A stretch of DNA of 64,000 nt from Desulfobulbaceae bacterium (GTDB lineage Bacteria > Desulfobacterota > Desulfobulbia > Desulfobulbales > Desulfocapsaceae): positions 1 through 64,000 of the forward strand of contig JAABSV010000016.1 of assembly GCA_011390165.1 (NCBI GenBank), given 5' to 3'. The notes beneath the pieces were generated by a model that ran no database searches, was not told where the DNA came from, and was given only the letters and a program-made list of their open reading frames with translations. The translations under genes were made by a program, and so were the position numbers. Positions 19,243-29,290 of this stretch are shown here, piece after piece; the stretch's first letter is position 1, and each line of letters begins with the position of its first letter.

Positions 19243-20046
19243 TCACTCTGTGGCCTTGCCGTCTCCCGGGCCGCTGATCTCGATGAAATCGACAAAGGAG
19301 ACCGCCGCCTCACCGGTGTTGTCGGAATCGTTCATGATCGCCAGAGAGGCCAACGGCGGCGGCGGTTCCCCGAACAGGCGCAGGTAGTCGGCAAGGATGT
19401 TCACCGACTCCTCCTGCCAACGACCGAGCTTTTCCGGGCCGGACTGGATCGGCACCATCATCGCCCTCTCGGTAAACGGATTGGCCACCGACTCGCGCTC
19501 CTCGGCCCGATTGGCCCAGATGTAGTTGATACTGCTGTGCGGCGGGTAGGTTCCATAGAGGGTCTTGGCCAGGCGGTATTTGAGCCTGGTGGCAAGATCG
19601 GCACGGTCCGGGTCGTAGGCAAAGATCACATAGACCCGCAAGGGGTAATCATCGCCATCCTTGCGCCGATAGTCGCCACCGGCGTAGAGCTTGTCCACCC
19701 GCCAACGCCAGCGGAGGTGCGGGTAGTCGGCCACCGAAAAACGCATCCTGCCAATCAGCGCCGAGGCGCTCGCCTTGCTCTTGGCAACCAGTACCGACCC
19801 CTCACCGAGATCGGCAACGCTGTACTCGCTATGGCGATCAATCCCCCGAAAATAAAAGGGCTCCCAGCCATCAAGGGTGTCGAACTCCTCACGCAGCAGG
19901 ATCTCGGTGGCGCCGCTGCCACCGGCGGCAGCCAGCAAGGTGGACGCCAGCAGGCTGGTCATGAGAAGCAGAGTCGCCGGCCAGGGCAGGCGGCCAGGGC
20001 GAGCGGGAGAGCGGCAACAGTTTTTCCTTGAAAGCTCTTTGTGCAT
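19243..20046 (-). CDS. DUF3047 exported protein
   Basis: The 267-residue protein begins at ATG 20046 with a positively charged segment and a signal peptide (about 20-40, LLLMTSLLASTLLAAAG). The rest matches the DUF3047 family pattern: REEFDTLDGWEPFYFRGI at the start of the mature part, LRWRWRVDKL in the middle, INYIWANR, and NDSDNTGEAAVSFVDFIEI at the end. The function is unknown; the fold is likely beta-rich and periplasmic. The frame runs 35 codons further upstream, but the signal peptide places the start here. A decayed copy of its 3' end occurs at 33.6 kb. Confidence 0.85.
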   Translation of the reverse strand: MHKELSRKNCCRSPARPGRLPWPATLLLMTSLLASTLLAAAGGSGATEILLREEFDTLDGWEPFYFRGIDRHSEYSVADLGEGSVLVAKSKASASALIGRMRFSVADYPHLRWRWRVDKLYAGGDYRRKDGDDYPLRVYVIFAYDPDRADLATRLKYRLAKTLYGTYPPHSSINYIWANRAEERESVANPFTERAMMVPIQSGPEKLGRWQEESVNILADYLRLFGEPPPPLASLAIMNDSDNTGEAAVSFVDFIEISGPGDGKATE

Positions 20047-20145
20047 GTCTCTCTCTCTACCAGAAACCGCACCGGGGCGCCAGCAGGCAATCGACCTGCA
20101 GCTCAGCCCGGTGCCGGCCGTCCATGTCTGGAACAACACCACCCT

Positions 20146-20173
20146 TACCATCTACCCCCATACCATCTACCCC
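20146..20173. repeat. short tandem duplication, two 13-bp copies
   Basis: TACCATCTACCCC occurs twice, 2 bases apart, in the gap between the DUF3047 gene and the epimerase gene. No coding or regulatory role is visible. Confidence 0.5.
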
Positions 20174-20235
20174 TTTACACCTTACCGCGACCTCCATTGA
20201 CGACAAACACCTGCCCTTGCCACAGTCATCCAGGC

Positions 20236-21177
20236 TCAGTAGGAGCGCCGCATGCAGCGGGCGGTCTTGTCGATTCCCTCGGCATAGGGGGTGGCGGCAA
20301 AGAAGCGGCTGGAGAATTTGCTGCTGTCGATTAGATAGGGGCGCTGGTGCTGGTAGAGCATTTCCGTCGTCTCCCGGACCGTGACATTGAACAGGCCAGC
20401 CACCTTCACCATGCCTGCTCCCAGAAGGCGATAGGTCGGTTTGCTGTTGAAGGCCCTGGCGACCATGGTGATAAACTGCCTGCCGGTGGGAGGGTCGGGG
20501 TGGACCGGCAGGTGCCAGACCTGGCCATAGGCATCCTCGGTATTGCCGAGCAGGGCGGTGGCACGGGCGGCATCGGGGGTGAAGAGCATAGCGTGCGGTA
20601 CCTCGCTGTTGCCAAGCCAGGATGCTTTCTTCCCGTCGCGGAGCAACTCGAAGACCATCGGATGGACAAAGGTATTGGTCGCATCAGGACCATAAAAATC
20701 GGCGGCACGGGCAATGAGCCCGCAAAGGTTGCCGGCTCGGATCTCTCCCATTAGCATGTCGGCGATACGGGCCCGCACCTCCCCTTTACGGCTGCAGGGG
20801 TTGACCGGGGTCTCTTCGCTCATCGCCCCCTCGACGTAGCCATACAGGTAGACATTGTCGAAAAAGACCAGGCGGACCTGGTGCCTTGCGCAGGCGGCGA
20901 TGACGTTTCGCATGATCACTGGCCACTGGCTCTGCCACACCGCCGTCCGATAGGGCAGACCGGCGACCAGATAGGCGACGGCCGACCCGCGGACGGCATC
21001 GGCTACCTGCCCGGGATCGAGGAGGTCGGCGGCACGGGCTTCGATGCCGGCCGCAGCTGGCGGCTGCGGCTGGCGGCGCACCAGGCGGATATGGTCGGTG
21101 TAGGCGGCCAGTTCACGCACCAGCTCGCGGCCGATGACACCGCCCGCCCCGAGGATGGTGTGGAGATTGTTGCTCAT
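20236..21177 (-). CDS. NAD-dependent epimerase/dehydratase (extended SDR)
   Basis: The 313-residue protein has a Rossmann fold with the dinucleotide motif GAGGVIG at the N-terminus, close to the extended-SDR GxxGxxG pattern. VFFDNVYLYG stands where these enzymes usually have the catalytic Tyr segment; the classical YxxxK is not obvious, so catalysis may be atypical. The substrate is unknown. ATG 21177 (MSNNLHTILG) was chosen over the longer frame to 21225 because it places the nucleotide motif correctly. It is 35 bases downstream of the serine hydrolase gene on the same strand. Confidence 0.85.
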   Translation of the reverse strand: MSNNLHTILGAGGVIGRELVRELAAYTDHIRLVRRQPQPPAAAGIEARAADLLDPGQVADAVRGSAVAYLVAGLPYRTAVWQSQWPVIMRNVIAACARHQVRLVFFDNVYLYGYVEGAMSEETPVNPCSRKGEVRARIADMLMGEIRAGNLCGLIARAADFYGPDATNTFVHPMVFELLRDGKKASWLGNSEVPHAMLFTPDAARATALLGNTEDAYGQVWHLPVHPDPPTGRQFITMVARAFNSKPTYRLLGAGMVKVAGLFNVTVRETTEMLYQHQRPYLIDSSKFSSRFFAATPYAEGIDKTARCMRRSY

Positions 21178-21212
21178 AGCTTTTCTGATACCATAAGGTT
21201 GTGGGTTATTCG

Positions 21213-22427
21213 TCACTCTTGCCACTTTTTACTGATTGGGACAACGCTCTTTTTGGCAAAGGCAATTGCCACTCCGGCCAGGCGCCTTTCCATCGCCCCA
21301 ATCACCTCACTGCCGCCGTTAATGATGCCGATATCGGTATTGATCTGCAAGGCGACGGTCACCCCATGTTCCTGATAGTAGCGCAGGCTGGAACTGTAGC
21401 CCGGTATCCAGCCCCCATGACCGTAGACCGGGCCGTAAGGGCCGTTGCGGAAGATAGCAACGCCCGCACCGTACTCGATGGCGTCGCTCTCCAGGCTGAT
21501 CGGCACGGCACTCAGCATCTCGGCCAGCGCCTCCTCCAACAGCACCCTGCCGCCAAAAAGTGCCGCGCCCCAGCGGGCAAGATCCCGGGAGGTACTCAGC
21601 CAGCCTCCCCCAGTCCATTCAAGGCCGGGGTGCCACAGCAGGGCGCCGTTTGCGGCGGTGGTTTTCTCTGGAAAACCAAACGGGTTGTCGGCCGCTATAT
21701 ATCCAGCGGCAAGCCCCGGCAGATCGCGGCGATTGGCTGGAATGGTCTCAGTCAAACCCAGGGGAACCAAAAAGCGCTCGGTGATCTCTTGAAAACAGTC
21801 CCTCCCGGTGGCGGCTTCAATGACCAGACCGGCAAGGACATAGCCGCTGTCGGAGTAGGCCCAGCCCCTGCCTGCGGCAAACAGCGGCAGTGTATCCAGG
21901 CTGTACTCGATCAGAGCTAATGGGGGAAACGGGTTGTCCGGCTCCCGCCAACGTTGAGCGACCTCGGCGATGAATCGCTTCGAATAGACGTGGTCGGCAA
22001 GGCCGGAGCTGTGAGTGAGCAGGTGCCGCAAGGTGATCTCACGATGGTTGGGCAAACGGCTGAACCACGGCTGATCGCCAAGCCAGAAGGAAACCGGCAG
22101 ATCAAGGTTAAGCCGGCCTTCACCGGCCAGGGCCACCGCGGCGGCGGCGAGATAGGTTTTACCGATGCTTGCCGACAGCAGCCGCGACCGGGGAGTCATC
22201 ACAGTCGCGGTCTCGCTGTCGGCAAACCCGGTCGCAGCCTCCCCGACAGTACCATCCGCCAGGACATAGGCTGCGGTGGCACCGGGAAAACCGTACTCGT
22301 GGCGAAGGCTGTCCAGTTCGGCCTGAAATGCTTCGCTCCGGGTCAGGCCGGCGCCGTTACCGGCGGCAAGGCCGAAGATCACCAATAAAAGACAGAAGGC
22401 AAGCAGAACTCTGGCAGTTCCGTTCAT
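21213..22427 (-). CDS. exported serine hydrolase of the class C beta-lactamase family
   Basis: The 404-residue protein has a signal peptide (about 1-22) and a penicillin-binding-like catalytic domain. The SxxK motif is SIGK (in LLSASIGKTYL), the second motif is YSDSGY (Asp or Ser in place of the usual Asn), and the third region is GHGGWIPGYSS. Such proteins are often D-aminopeptidases, esterases or carboxypeptidases rather than antibiotic hydrolases. Its ATG overlaps the stop of the upstream CPBP protease gene as ATGA, so the two are co-translated. Confidence 0.88.
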   Translation of the reverse strand: MNGTARVLLAFCLLLVIFGLAAGNGAGLTRSEAFQAELDSLRHEYGFPGATAAYVLADGTVGEAATGFADSETATVMTPRSRLLSASIGKTYLAAAAVALAGEGRLNLDLPVSFWLGDQPWFSRLPNHREITLRHLLTHSSGLADHVYSKRFIAEVAQRWREPDNPFPPLALIEYSLDTLPLFAAGRGWAYSDSGYVLAGLVIEAATGRDCFQEITERFLVPLGLTETIPANRRDLPGLAAGYIAADNPFGFPEKTTAANGALLWHPGLEWTGGGWLSTSRDLARWGAALFGGRVLLEEALAEMLSAVPISLESDAIEYGAGVAIFRNGPYGPVYGHGGWIPGYSSSLRYYQEHGVTVALQINTDIGIINGGSEVIGAMERRLAGVAIAFAKKSVVPISKKWQE

Positions 22428-23290
22428 CGACTCATTCTCCCCTGGGGTTGGGGAATCACTTCAGTTACCGCCCCTTGCCTGGTAAGCATCGCTTCTCGGT
22501 TGAACCAGACAACACCGGCGGCGACGACGATCAACATCCAGGTGTCATAGGGCTGGGCATCGGGAAAGATCGGGTTCATCAAGTTGAAATGAAACACCGC
22601 CGGCAAGAGGATACTGCCGCCTGAGGCGTTGAACAACTGTGTGACGAGAACGCTTATGGCAATGCAGCCGAGCAAAAACGGAGCAAATGACCACTCACTC
22701 TGTTGGGTGCCGCTGAGCAGGAAGGCCGGCAGATGCCAGAACCCCCATATTCCCCCCAGAATCAACCCGGCCGCAAGGGGGGTGACCATTCGCTGCAACA
22801 ACGGCAGCGCCAGGCCGCGCCAGCCGAACTCCTCCACCGGCCCCTTTATGGCGGCAAAAAACAGCGCCACCAGCCCTGCCTGCCAGGAGGAAAAGGGCAG
22901 CGGCTCGGAGAAGAGGTTCCCGGTATACCAGGAGCCGGCAAGAAAGAGGAGCGGGATACCGATGAGCAGAAAGGCCCACCAGCCAGGCGAGCACCGCCAG
23001 AGCAGGGCACGGGAGAGATAACGCCGAAAGCCGCCTGGTCCGGCGTGGCGGGCGACGATGATCCAGGCGGCAATCGCCGGTGCATAGACCGCCAGGAAAA
23101 AGAGGGGGTGCCGGCCGGAGAGCTGACCAAAGAGCCCGGTCATCTGCTCGGGAAGAAAGAGGAACAGGGCAAGTACCCCCCAGGCGAGAGCGAAGGTGAT
23201 CAGCAAAAAGGGCAGCAGAGCACGAGGAGAAAGCGATTCCGCCTCGCGAGGGGCAATGGCATCGACGGTTGCTGTGTTGATATTCATCAT
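22424..23290 (-). CDS. CPBP family intramembrane metalloprotease (CAAX protease-like)
   Basis: The 288-residue polytopic protein has about eight hydrophobic helices. It carries the CPBP/Abi motifs: EEFGWRG (Glu-Glu...Arg), FWHLP (His) and FHFNLMNP (His-x3-Asn) for metal binding in the membrane. The start MMNINTATV at 23290 has AGGAAA upstream and is preferred over the frame opening 30 bases earlier. In bacteria such proteases act in peptide export, immunity or envelope stress. Pairing with a beta-lactamase-fold hydrolase suggests a shared envelope substrate, which is only inference. Confidence 0.88.
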   Translation of the reverse strand: MMNINTATVDAIAPREAESLSPRALLPFLLITFALAWGVLALFLFLPEQMTGLFGQLSGRHPLFFLAVYAPAIAAWIIVARHAGPGGFRRYLSRALLWRCSPGWWAFLLIGIPLLFLAGSWYTGNLFSEPLPFSSWQAGLVALFFAAIKGPVEEFGWRGLALPLLQRMVTPLAAGLILGGIWGFWHLPAFLLSGTQQSEWSFAPFLLGCIAISVLVTQLFNASGGSILLPAVFHFNLMNPIFPDAQPYDTWMLIVVAAGVVWFNREAMLTRQGAVTEVIPQPQGRMSR

Positions 23291-23316
23291 ATTTTCCTGT
23301 TTTTTTGATTTTTTTC

Positions 23317-23439
23317 TCAATTCCAGCGCACCCTGTGCAGCCAGGCTAAAACGCTACCGATCGTTTCGTGGTCCATCACCTCACGCAACCACCACTGATG
23401 GCTGGTCAGCACCGGTACCAATCGTTCAGCGGTGCACAT
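23317..23439 (-). CDS. possible 40-codon ORF, or remnant of an upstream gene
   Basis: An open frame of 40 codons begins MCTAERLVPV and ends LAWLHRVRWN in the gap between the DUF2860 gene and the CPBP protease gene. It reads like protein sequence (helical, Trp-rich) but has no ribosome site and no family that I recognise. It may be a small gene or the tail of a lost regulator. Confidence 0.2.
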   Translation of the reverse strand: MCTAERLVPVLTSHQWWLREVMDHETIGSVLAWLHRVRWN

Positions 23440-23484
23440 CGCCCATCAGCTGTTGCATTTCGTCAGCACTTCAGGTTCGACTAC

Positions 23485-24456
23485 TCAGAAGCGATAGGTC
23501 AGGCCAAGGCCGCAGGCCAGGGATTCGCTGTCGTAGAAGGTCTGACTGGCCTCTCCCCGGCTGTACCCGACAATTGCCAGCAGGCCGACCGATTCAATGC
23601 CGAAAAGCCCGTCATACTTCACGGCCAGATTGGCCCCGAAGCCATGTTCGTTTCGGGTTGCGGCAAATATCGGATCCCTTTCATCGTGCTCTTTGTAGCT
23701 GTAGGAGAGGCTCGATTTGAGTGAGTACCGCCCGGCCAGGTAGAGACCGGATATCTCCCCCTTGACTTTGGCAAAGGAACTGCTCTCGCCATCGTATTCC
23801 CCCTTGAGCACCGTCACCCTGGGAGTAAGGGAAAATGGCTCACCGGCAAAAAGCTGATACCTGAGGCTGGCGGCAAAAATCTTCCCGTCGCGGGCCAGCT
23901 CCGGAAAGATTTGGGCGAGCAGATCATTGTCGACATCTTCCCGCATATAGGCGACATCGAGAGAGAATTCCGAGTCGAAAATTTCATTCGCGGCAATATG
24001 GGCGCCGAAGACGGTGACATCGGTCTCGTTCCGCGGCCGGTTGAGGAGATAGGGGTTCTCCCACACTTCGGCAAAGGGAACGGCAAAAAAACCGGCCACC
24101 AGGGTGGCGAAACCGGGGTGGGTGTACTTGAGGCCGGTGGTGAGGGCGAATTCACCTGCCTCCTCAAGCGGCGCTTTTGTCTTGAAGTACCAGGCAAACC
24201 TACGCTCGGCGCCGAACTGCCAAGTGACCTCGGGCAGCAGAACAGGGATGGTGGTAAGCTTTTTTTCCGCCGATTTGCCAAGGGTACTAATGGTCCGCGA
24301 CGAACCGCCGGGATCGAGGTTGTCGGCACTGTTCAGGAACAGCACCCCTGCCGACACCTCGCCGCTCAGACTGCTGTCGGCAGTATCCTGGCTGAAGAGG
24401 AGGGTCGGCGGCAGAAGAATCGGGATGAGGAGTGAGAAAAGGAGTGTTTTTTTCAT
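23485..24456 (-). CDS. DUF2860-like outer-membrane beta-barrel protein
   Basis: The 323-residue protein has a signal peptide (about 1-22, cleavage near LFSQ) and then alternating amphipathic strands with many aromatic residues. It ends in YRF, the C-terminal Phe expected of outer-membrane barrels. The overall pattern resembles DUF2860 proteins (LSGEVSAGVLFLNSADNL at the start of the mature part). Transport or adhesion function is unknown. It stands alone, with no close neighbour on its strand upstream. Confidence 0.75.
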   Translation of the reverse strand: MKKTLLFSLLIPILLPPTLLFSQDTADSSLSGEVSAGVLFLNSADNLDPGGSSRTISTLGKSAEKKLTTIPVLLPEVTWQFGAERRFAWYFKTKAPLEEAGEFALTTGLKYTHPGFATLVAGFFAVPFAEVWENPYLLNRPRNETDVTVFGAHIAANEIFDSEFSLDVAYMREDVDNDLLAQIFPELARDGKIFAASLRYQLFAGEPFSLTPRVTVLKGEYDGESSSFAKVKGEISGLYLAGRYSLKSSLSYSYKEHDERDPIFAATRNEHGFGANLAVKYDGLFGIESVGLLAIVGYSRGEASQTFYDSESLACGLGLTYRF

Positions 24457-24683
24457 CTGTTAACCTTTGTTTTAAAAATTTGCTTTGACGGCTGTCCGGT
24501 CCGGTCAACGCTACCGGGTCGGGCAGGGCTGGATTGGTGAGGAGTGAGAGTACCCTTTCCCCACTCTCTAAGCACAGCCCGTGCCAGCATCGTAAAAAAG
24601 AATTAATTGTTCGAAATAACTATATAAAATATTTACATAGAACCAATCCGACGAACGAACGGTCGCTGATTTACGAAATATCG

Positions 24684-24848
24684 TTGCGAATATCCGCCAT
24701 CATCGCTATCCTGGTCGGAACTATCCTGGCCAGCGGCAGTTCCTGCGCCACCACCTCGGCTCGGAACCGGCCGAATGGGGAGGCCGGGGGGGGGCGGGGG
24801 GACCGGTGGCAAGCGCCGACGTTCGATGCAAGGGGGCTGGAGGAGTGA
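24684..24848 (+). CDS. possible small lipoprotein ORF upstream of the response regulator
   Basis: The frame is open from 24534; the part from TTG 24684 starts LRISAIIAILVGTILASGSSC, which looks like a lipoprotein signal with a weak lipobox (SGSSC), followed by a short Gly/Arg-rich tail. It ends 9 bases before the response regulator ATG. No ribosome site is visible for any start. The 401-base gap 24457-24857 otherwise holds only an AT-rich island around 24595-24650. Confidence 0.25.
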   Translation: MRISAIIAILVGTILASGSSCATTSARNRPNGEAGGGRGDRWQAPTFDARGLEE

Positions 24849-24857
24849 GGGGGGGAA

Positions 24858-26795
24858 ATGCAGGCAGCGAAACCGCCGGGACGACACCAGGGCACCATTC
24901 TGGTGGTGGATGATAAGCCGGCCAACATCAAACTGCTCTTTGCCGCCCTGCAGGGGACCGGCTACCGGACCCTGGCCGCCCTGGACGGGGAGAGTGCGGT
25001 GCGCCAGGCGACTCTTGCCAGCCCGGATCTGATTCTGCTGGATGTGATGATGCCGGGGATCGATGGCTTCGAGACCTGCCGGCGGCTGAAGGCCGAACCG
25101 GCCACCAGCAACATTCCGGTGCTCTTCATGACCGCCCTGGCCGGCACCGCCGACAAGCTGCGCGGCTTCAGGGCGGGTGGGGTCGATTACCTCACCAAGC
25201 CCCTGCAGCATGACGAGGTGCTGGCCCGAATCGACGCGCAGATGAGCCGGCACCGCCTCTGGGCCGATATCGGCAGGTACAGCGCGCTCCTGCTGGCAAT
25301 CGGTGCCGCCGACGCAACGGCCGGGGCGTGGGAAGCCGTTGCCAGTCTGACCGAGAGTCAGCCGGGCATCGCCGGAGTGGCCTTCTGGCAGGCAGGTACG
25401 CAGGGGCTGACCCTCCAGCATAACTACGGTTTCACCCATGGTGGGCCGGCCGGCTGGCTGCGGGGGGAGGGTGACTTTCGCTTCATGCCATTCACCGATC
25501 CCCTGCTGGGCAAGGTCTACAGGCAGAGACGACAGCTGGCCCTGGCCGAACCGGGGGATTGGCAGCCCTATCCCGAATGGGCCGAGGCGACGGGGCTCCG
25601 GGAGCTGATCCTCAGCCCGGTATTCTGCCGGGAGAACTGTTACGGTGTCCTGGGGGTGATGTCCGACGCCCCGGCCGGTTTTGCCTTTGCCGAGCGGCAG
25701 CGCTGGCAGCAGATCCTTGCCCAGAGCCTGGGGAACGCCCTTTTTCAGGCCGACTCCCTGGCCGCTATTCGCCGGTTGAGCGAGCAGTTGCGCCAGGAAA
25801 ACGAGGGCTTGCGAGCCGAGGTGAGCAAACCGGAAAGCTCCGAACACCTTCTCGGCGACAGCCCCCCTTTCCGCCGGGTGATTGAACAGGTGGAACTGGT
25901 CGCCCCCACCGAGGCGGCAGTGCTTATTTTCGGTGAGTCGGGGACCGGTAAGGAACTATTGGCCGAAAAAATCCACCGGGCCAGCCGGCGGCGGGAGGCA
26001 CCAATCATCCGCGTCAACTGCGCCGCCATCCCCCGGGAACTGTTCGAGAGTGAATTTTTCGGCCACGTCCAGGGGGCGTTCACCGGTGCGGTCAAAGACC
26101 GTGCCGGCCGTTTCGAACTGGCCGATGGCGGCACTCTCTTCCTCGACGAGGTGGGGGAGATTCCTCTGGAGCTGCAGGGCAAGCTGCTGCGGGTGCTGCA
26201 GGAGGGGAGCTTTGAACGGGTTGGTGAGGTGAAAACCCGCCAGGTCAATGTGCGCATCGTCGCCGCCACCAATCGTGACCTGCAGCAGGCGGTTACCGCC
26301 GGCCAATTCCGTCAGGATCTCTATTATCGGCTGAGTGTTTTCCCGCTCACCCTCCCTCCTCTCCGCCAGCGACGCGAGGACATCCCCTTGCTGAGCCGCC
26401 ATTTTGCCGCCCGCACCGCCCGGAAAATGGGTATGCAGGCACCGACCATCAGCGACGGCATGCTCAGCCACTATCTGGCCTACGACTGGCCCGGCAATAT
26501 CCGTGAATTGCACAACGAGATCGAACGGGCAATGATCCTTTCCCGAGGTGGGCCGTTGAACCTGACCGCCCCGGCCTCCACCGTCAACCAAAGGCCAGAG
26601 GCCATGCCGGCTACGGCAAAGGGCCTGATTACCGAGGCGGAGTGGCAGGCATTGCAGCGCGACAACATCCTTGGCGCTCTGCATACGACCGCCTGGCGGG
26701 TAGACGGGCCCGGCGGCGCCGCCGAACTGCTCGGGCTGCGCCCCACCACCCTGCGCTCTCGGATGAAAGCAATGGCGATCAGCCGTCCCCTTTGA
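24858..26795 (+). CDS. sigma-54-dependent response regulator (REC-GAF-AAA+-HTH)
   Basis: The 645-residue NtrC-class activator has a receiver domain at 12-125 with Asp18/Asp19, phospho-acceptor Asp62, Thr92 and Lys114. A GAF-like region follows (about 140-300), then a short coiled linker. The AAA+ domain has Walker A GESGTGKE (359-366) and the sigma-54 contact loop GAFTGA (406-411). The C-terminal Fis-type HTH is around [18 protein letters not shown]. It should activate RpoN promoters when phosphorylated. The sensor kinase on the opposite strand ends within its last codons, so they are very likely partners. Target genes cannot be read from here; no clear -24/-12 promoter was found nearby. Confidence 0.95.
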   Translation: MQAAKPPGRHQGTILVVDDKPANIKLLFAALQGTGYRTLAALDGESAVRQATLASPDLILLDVMMPGIDGFETCRRLKAEPATSNIPVLFMTALAGTADKLRGFRAGGVDYLTKPLQHDEVLARIDAQMSRHRLWADIGRYSALLLAIGAADATAGAWEAVASLTESQPGIAGVAFWQAGTQGLTLQHNYGFTHGGPAGWLRGEGDFRFMPFTDPLLGKVYRQRRQLALAEPGDWQPYPEWAEATGLRELILSPVFCRENCYGVLGVMSDAPAGFAFAERQRWQQILAQSLGNALFQADSLAAIRRLSEQLRQENEGLRAEVSKPESSEHLLGDSPPFRRVIEQVELVAPTEAAVLIFGESGTGKELLAEKIHRASRRREAPIIRVNCAAIPRELFESEFFGHVQGAFTGAVKDRAGRFELADGGTLFLDEVGEIPLELQGKLLRVLQEGSFERVGEVKTRQVNVRIVAATNRDLQQAVTAGQFRQDLYYRLSVFPLTLPPLRQRREDIPLLSRHFAARTARKMGMQAPTISDGMLSHYLAYDWPGNIRELHNEIERAMILSRGGPLNLTAPASTVNQRPEAMPATAKGLITEAEWQALQRDNILGALHTTAWRVDGPGGAAELLGLRPTTLRSRMKAMAISRPL

Positions 26796-29139
26796 TTTCT
26801 TGCCCGTCCGGCTGCCGCCCATCTGCCGGCAACAGTCGCTGCAGGGCCGGAATATCGAACTCGGCGGCAAGCCGGGACAAGCAGTCAAGAAAGGCGTCGT
26901 GCTCCGGCAGCCTTGTCCGCAACAGCACGATCTCCTGGACAATTGTCTCGATATCACCAATCCCGGCCGCCAGGCAGAGAGGGCCGTACGCCTCCGGTAG
27001 CGGCTGGGGAAGCGGAGCGGCAACCCCGCCCCACTCCTCCGCCGGGTGCTCCGCCTCCCCGACCGCCACAGGGGGCTGGGCCGCCTCCGCCCGCGACTGG
27101 AACGCCGTGGACGGCTTTTCAGGAAGCACACAGGGCAGCTCCAGGGAAAAGGTGCTCCCCTGCCCAGGACTGCTCTGCACCAGCACATCGCCTCCCATCT
27201 GCCGGGCTATGGTCCGGCAGATGGCCAGGCCGAGGCCGGCACCCTCGCTGCCGGCCTGGCTGGACACCTGTTGAAAGGGGGCGAAAATGGCCTCGAGATG
27301 CTCGGAGGCTATGCCTATGCCGCTATCGATAACCTGAAAGAGCAGTTTTCCCTCCCTGCAGCCCACCACCAGCCGTACCTCTCCCTTATCGGTGTAGCGG
27401 ACCGCATTGCCAAGGAGATTGAGAAGCAACTGCCGCAAGCGCTTTTCGTCGCTCAGAACCACCCGGGGCAGATCGTCGTCGACCTGGCAGTGGAAATGCA
27501 GTTGACCCTCCCTGGCCCGAGGCCTGACCATTTCGACAACACCCCCGATCAGGGCCGGCAGTTCCACCGCCGCCGACTGTACCGTCAATTTTCCCGCCTC
27601 GATTCGTGAGATATCGAGAATATCGTTGATCAGCAGGAGCAGGTGTTCACCGCTCTGCCGGATAATCCCGGCCCCCTCGCGGTGCGTGCCGTTCAGGCGG
27701 CGGTCACGCTCAAAGAGCTGGGCATAGCCGAGAATGGCGTTCAGGGGGGTGCGCAAATCATGGGACATATTGGCCAGGAATTGGCTTTTCGCCTGGCTGG
27801 CCTCCTCGGCGGCCCGGGTGGCCAGCCGGAGTTCCGCCGTCCGTTCCTCAACCAGTTCCTCCAGATACTGCTGCTGCCGCTGCAGGGCATCGGCCTGCCG
27901 GCGAAGCTGAATCTGCGCCTCACCGGCGGCCCGCTCCTGCCCGACAGCCAAGGCGACTATCAGGGCCAGCGCCCCCCAGGGGTACAACTCCGTCTCGAGG
28001 GTGAAGGGTAAGAAGGCCACCGCAATATCGACCAGACCGGCCAGAGAAAAGATCAGCACCCCCAGGGCGGTGAGGCTGGTCTGTCTCTTCCTGAGATGAC
28101 GCCACCCCTCACCGACGCCGACCAACAGCTGGAGGGCCAGCGCCCCGTTGCCGAGAAGTTGGCCAGCCGTTCCGAAGGGGGTCCAGCCAACCACATCGGG
28201 AACCCAGAGAACGAGCACCACGACGATCTGCAGCTGCCAGCAGCGGCGGATCAGTTTCCCCCAGCCGGCACCCAAGGAGATCTCGACAAACCGCCAGAGG
28301 CCGATGGGAAAGAGCAGCACCGCCAGCAGCCCGGCATGGTAATACCACTCGGCGCCATCATGGCTCAGGAACAGCAGGTTGCCGGCAAAGAGCTGCGAAA
28401 GCCCCAGGCTGATGGCCAAAAAACCGAACCAGGGGGAGAAGGAGAGGCCGTAGCGGCGCCGGACAAGGTGGGCGACCAGGGCATAGATGCCAACAAAGAG
28501 AAAGAGCGAGCCAAACGCCTGTCTGTACCAGGCATCGGCCAGCAAGGCCTCGGTCAGGCTCGACTGTGGGGCGTAGAGGAGAATCGGCTCCGCCGGCGGC
28601 AGCAACTCCGGCCGGTTGCTGTGGAGGAGGAGTTGCAGAAGCTTGCCACCGGCATCACTGGGCAGCGGCACCCAGTGCAGACGGTTGGCGGGGCGACGGA
28701 CAGAGAACCCGGGCTGAAACGAGCCACTGGCATAGAGTTGCCTGCCATCCAGAAAGACCGCCAGCGCATCACACTGCAGGTTGGCGATGAGCAGCGATTT
28801 ATCAGGTTGGGCCATTTCCGGCAAAACCCGACTCAACCAGAGCCGGCCGGCACCAGCGCTGTTGGCCGCCGGCTGGTGCCAGTCCCAGGGCTGCCAACGT
28901 GAACTGTCGGCCGGCGGAACCTCTCCCGGCGGGGTGGAGAGTGGGCCAACTTCGTCGCCTTCGTCGCTGTCTTCGTACACGTACGACCAGCCGCGGCGCA
29001 GGCCAATAAAGGCACCCTCGCCGCGCTCGGCGGCAAGCCATAAGCGCTCGACCTCCTTCGGAGTATGGGCGGCCGGAGCCCTCTCCACCGCCAGCCCAAG
29101 ACTGAACAGAAAAGAGATGAGCAGAAGGAGAAATCTCAT
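26779..29139 (-). CDS. 7TM-DISM sensor histidine kinase
   Basis: The 786-residue inner-membrane sensor begins at ATG 29139 with a signal peptide and a periplasmic 7TMR-DISM-type extracellular domain (about 25-195). Seven hydrophobic helices (about 205-400), a coiled coil (405-450), HisKA with His460 in NMSHDLRTPLNAIL, and an HATPase domain (DSGIGI and GAGLGLAI) follow. A C-terminal extension of about 100 residues after the ATPase, including a helical segment near EIVLLRTRLPEHDAF, has no receiver. The frame runs on 238 codons upstream, but that part is antisense to the neighbouring gene and is excluded. The start has GGAG at 9 bases. It converges on the response regulator gene and overlaps it by 17 bases. 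Confidence 0.93.
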   Translation of the reverse strand: MRFLLLLISFLFSLGLAVERAPAAHTPKEVERLWLAAERGEGAFIGLRRGWSYVYEDSDEGDEVGPLSTPPGEVPPADSSRWQPWDWHQPAANSAGAGRLWLSRVLPEMAQPDKSLLIANLQCDALAVFLDGRQLYASGSFQPGFSVRRPANRLHWVPLPSDAGGKLLQLLLHSNRPELLPPAEPILLYAPQSSLTEALLADAWYRQAFGSLFLFVGIYALVAHLVRRRYGLSFSPWFGFLAISLGLSQLFAGNLLFLSHDGAEWYYHAGLLAVLLFPIGLWRFVEISLGAGWGKLIRRCWQLQIVVVLVLWVPDVVGWTPFGTAGQLLGNGALALQLLVGVGEGWRHLRKRQTSLTALGVLIFSLAGLVDIAVAFLPFTLETELYPWGALALIVALAVGQERAAGEAQIQLRRQADALQRQQQYLEELVEERTAELRLATRAAEEASQAKSQFLANMSHDLRTPLNAILGYAQLFERDRRLNGTHREGAGIIRQSGEHLLLLINDILDISRIEAGKLTVQSAAVELPALIGGVVEMVRPRAREGQLHFHCQVDDDLPRVVLSDEKRLRQLLLNLLGNAVRYTDKGEVRLVVGCREGKLLFQVIDSGIGIASEHLEAIFAPFQQVSSQAGSEGAGLGLAICRTIARQMGGDVLVQSSPGQGSTFSLELPCVLPEKPSTAFQSRAEAAQPPVAVGEAEHPAEEWGGVAAPLPQPLPEAYGPLCLAAGIGDIETIVQEIVLLRTRLPEHDAFLDCLSRLAAEFDIPALQRLLPADGRQPDGQEIKGDG

Positions 29140-29290
29140 CGATACCACTCCAGCAGAAGACAACAACTGCTCCCTGAAAAATCCCAGCAACTGGAACTCG
29201 CCGATATTGACGCAACGTGCCCGCAGCGGTAGGTTAGCAGGATGAGAAGAGCAAATCCAGAAGAACATGGCAACATGACGGGCGTGCGCC

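Noticed and set aside
24595-24650. promoter in the AT-rich island upstream of the response regulator
   Set aside because: TATAAA-like boxes occur but no -35 at acceptable spacing could be paired with them.
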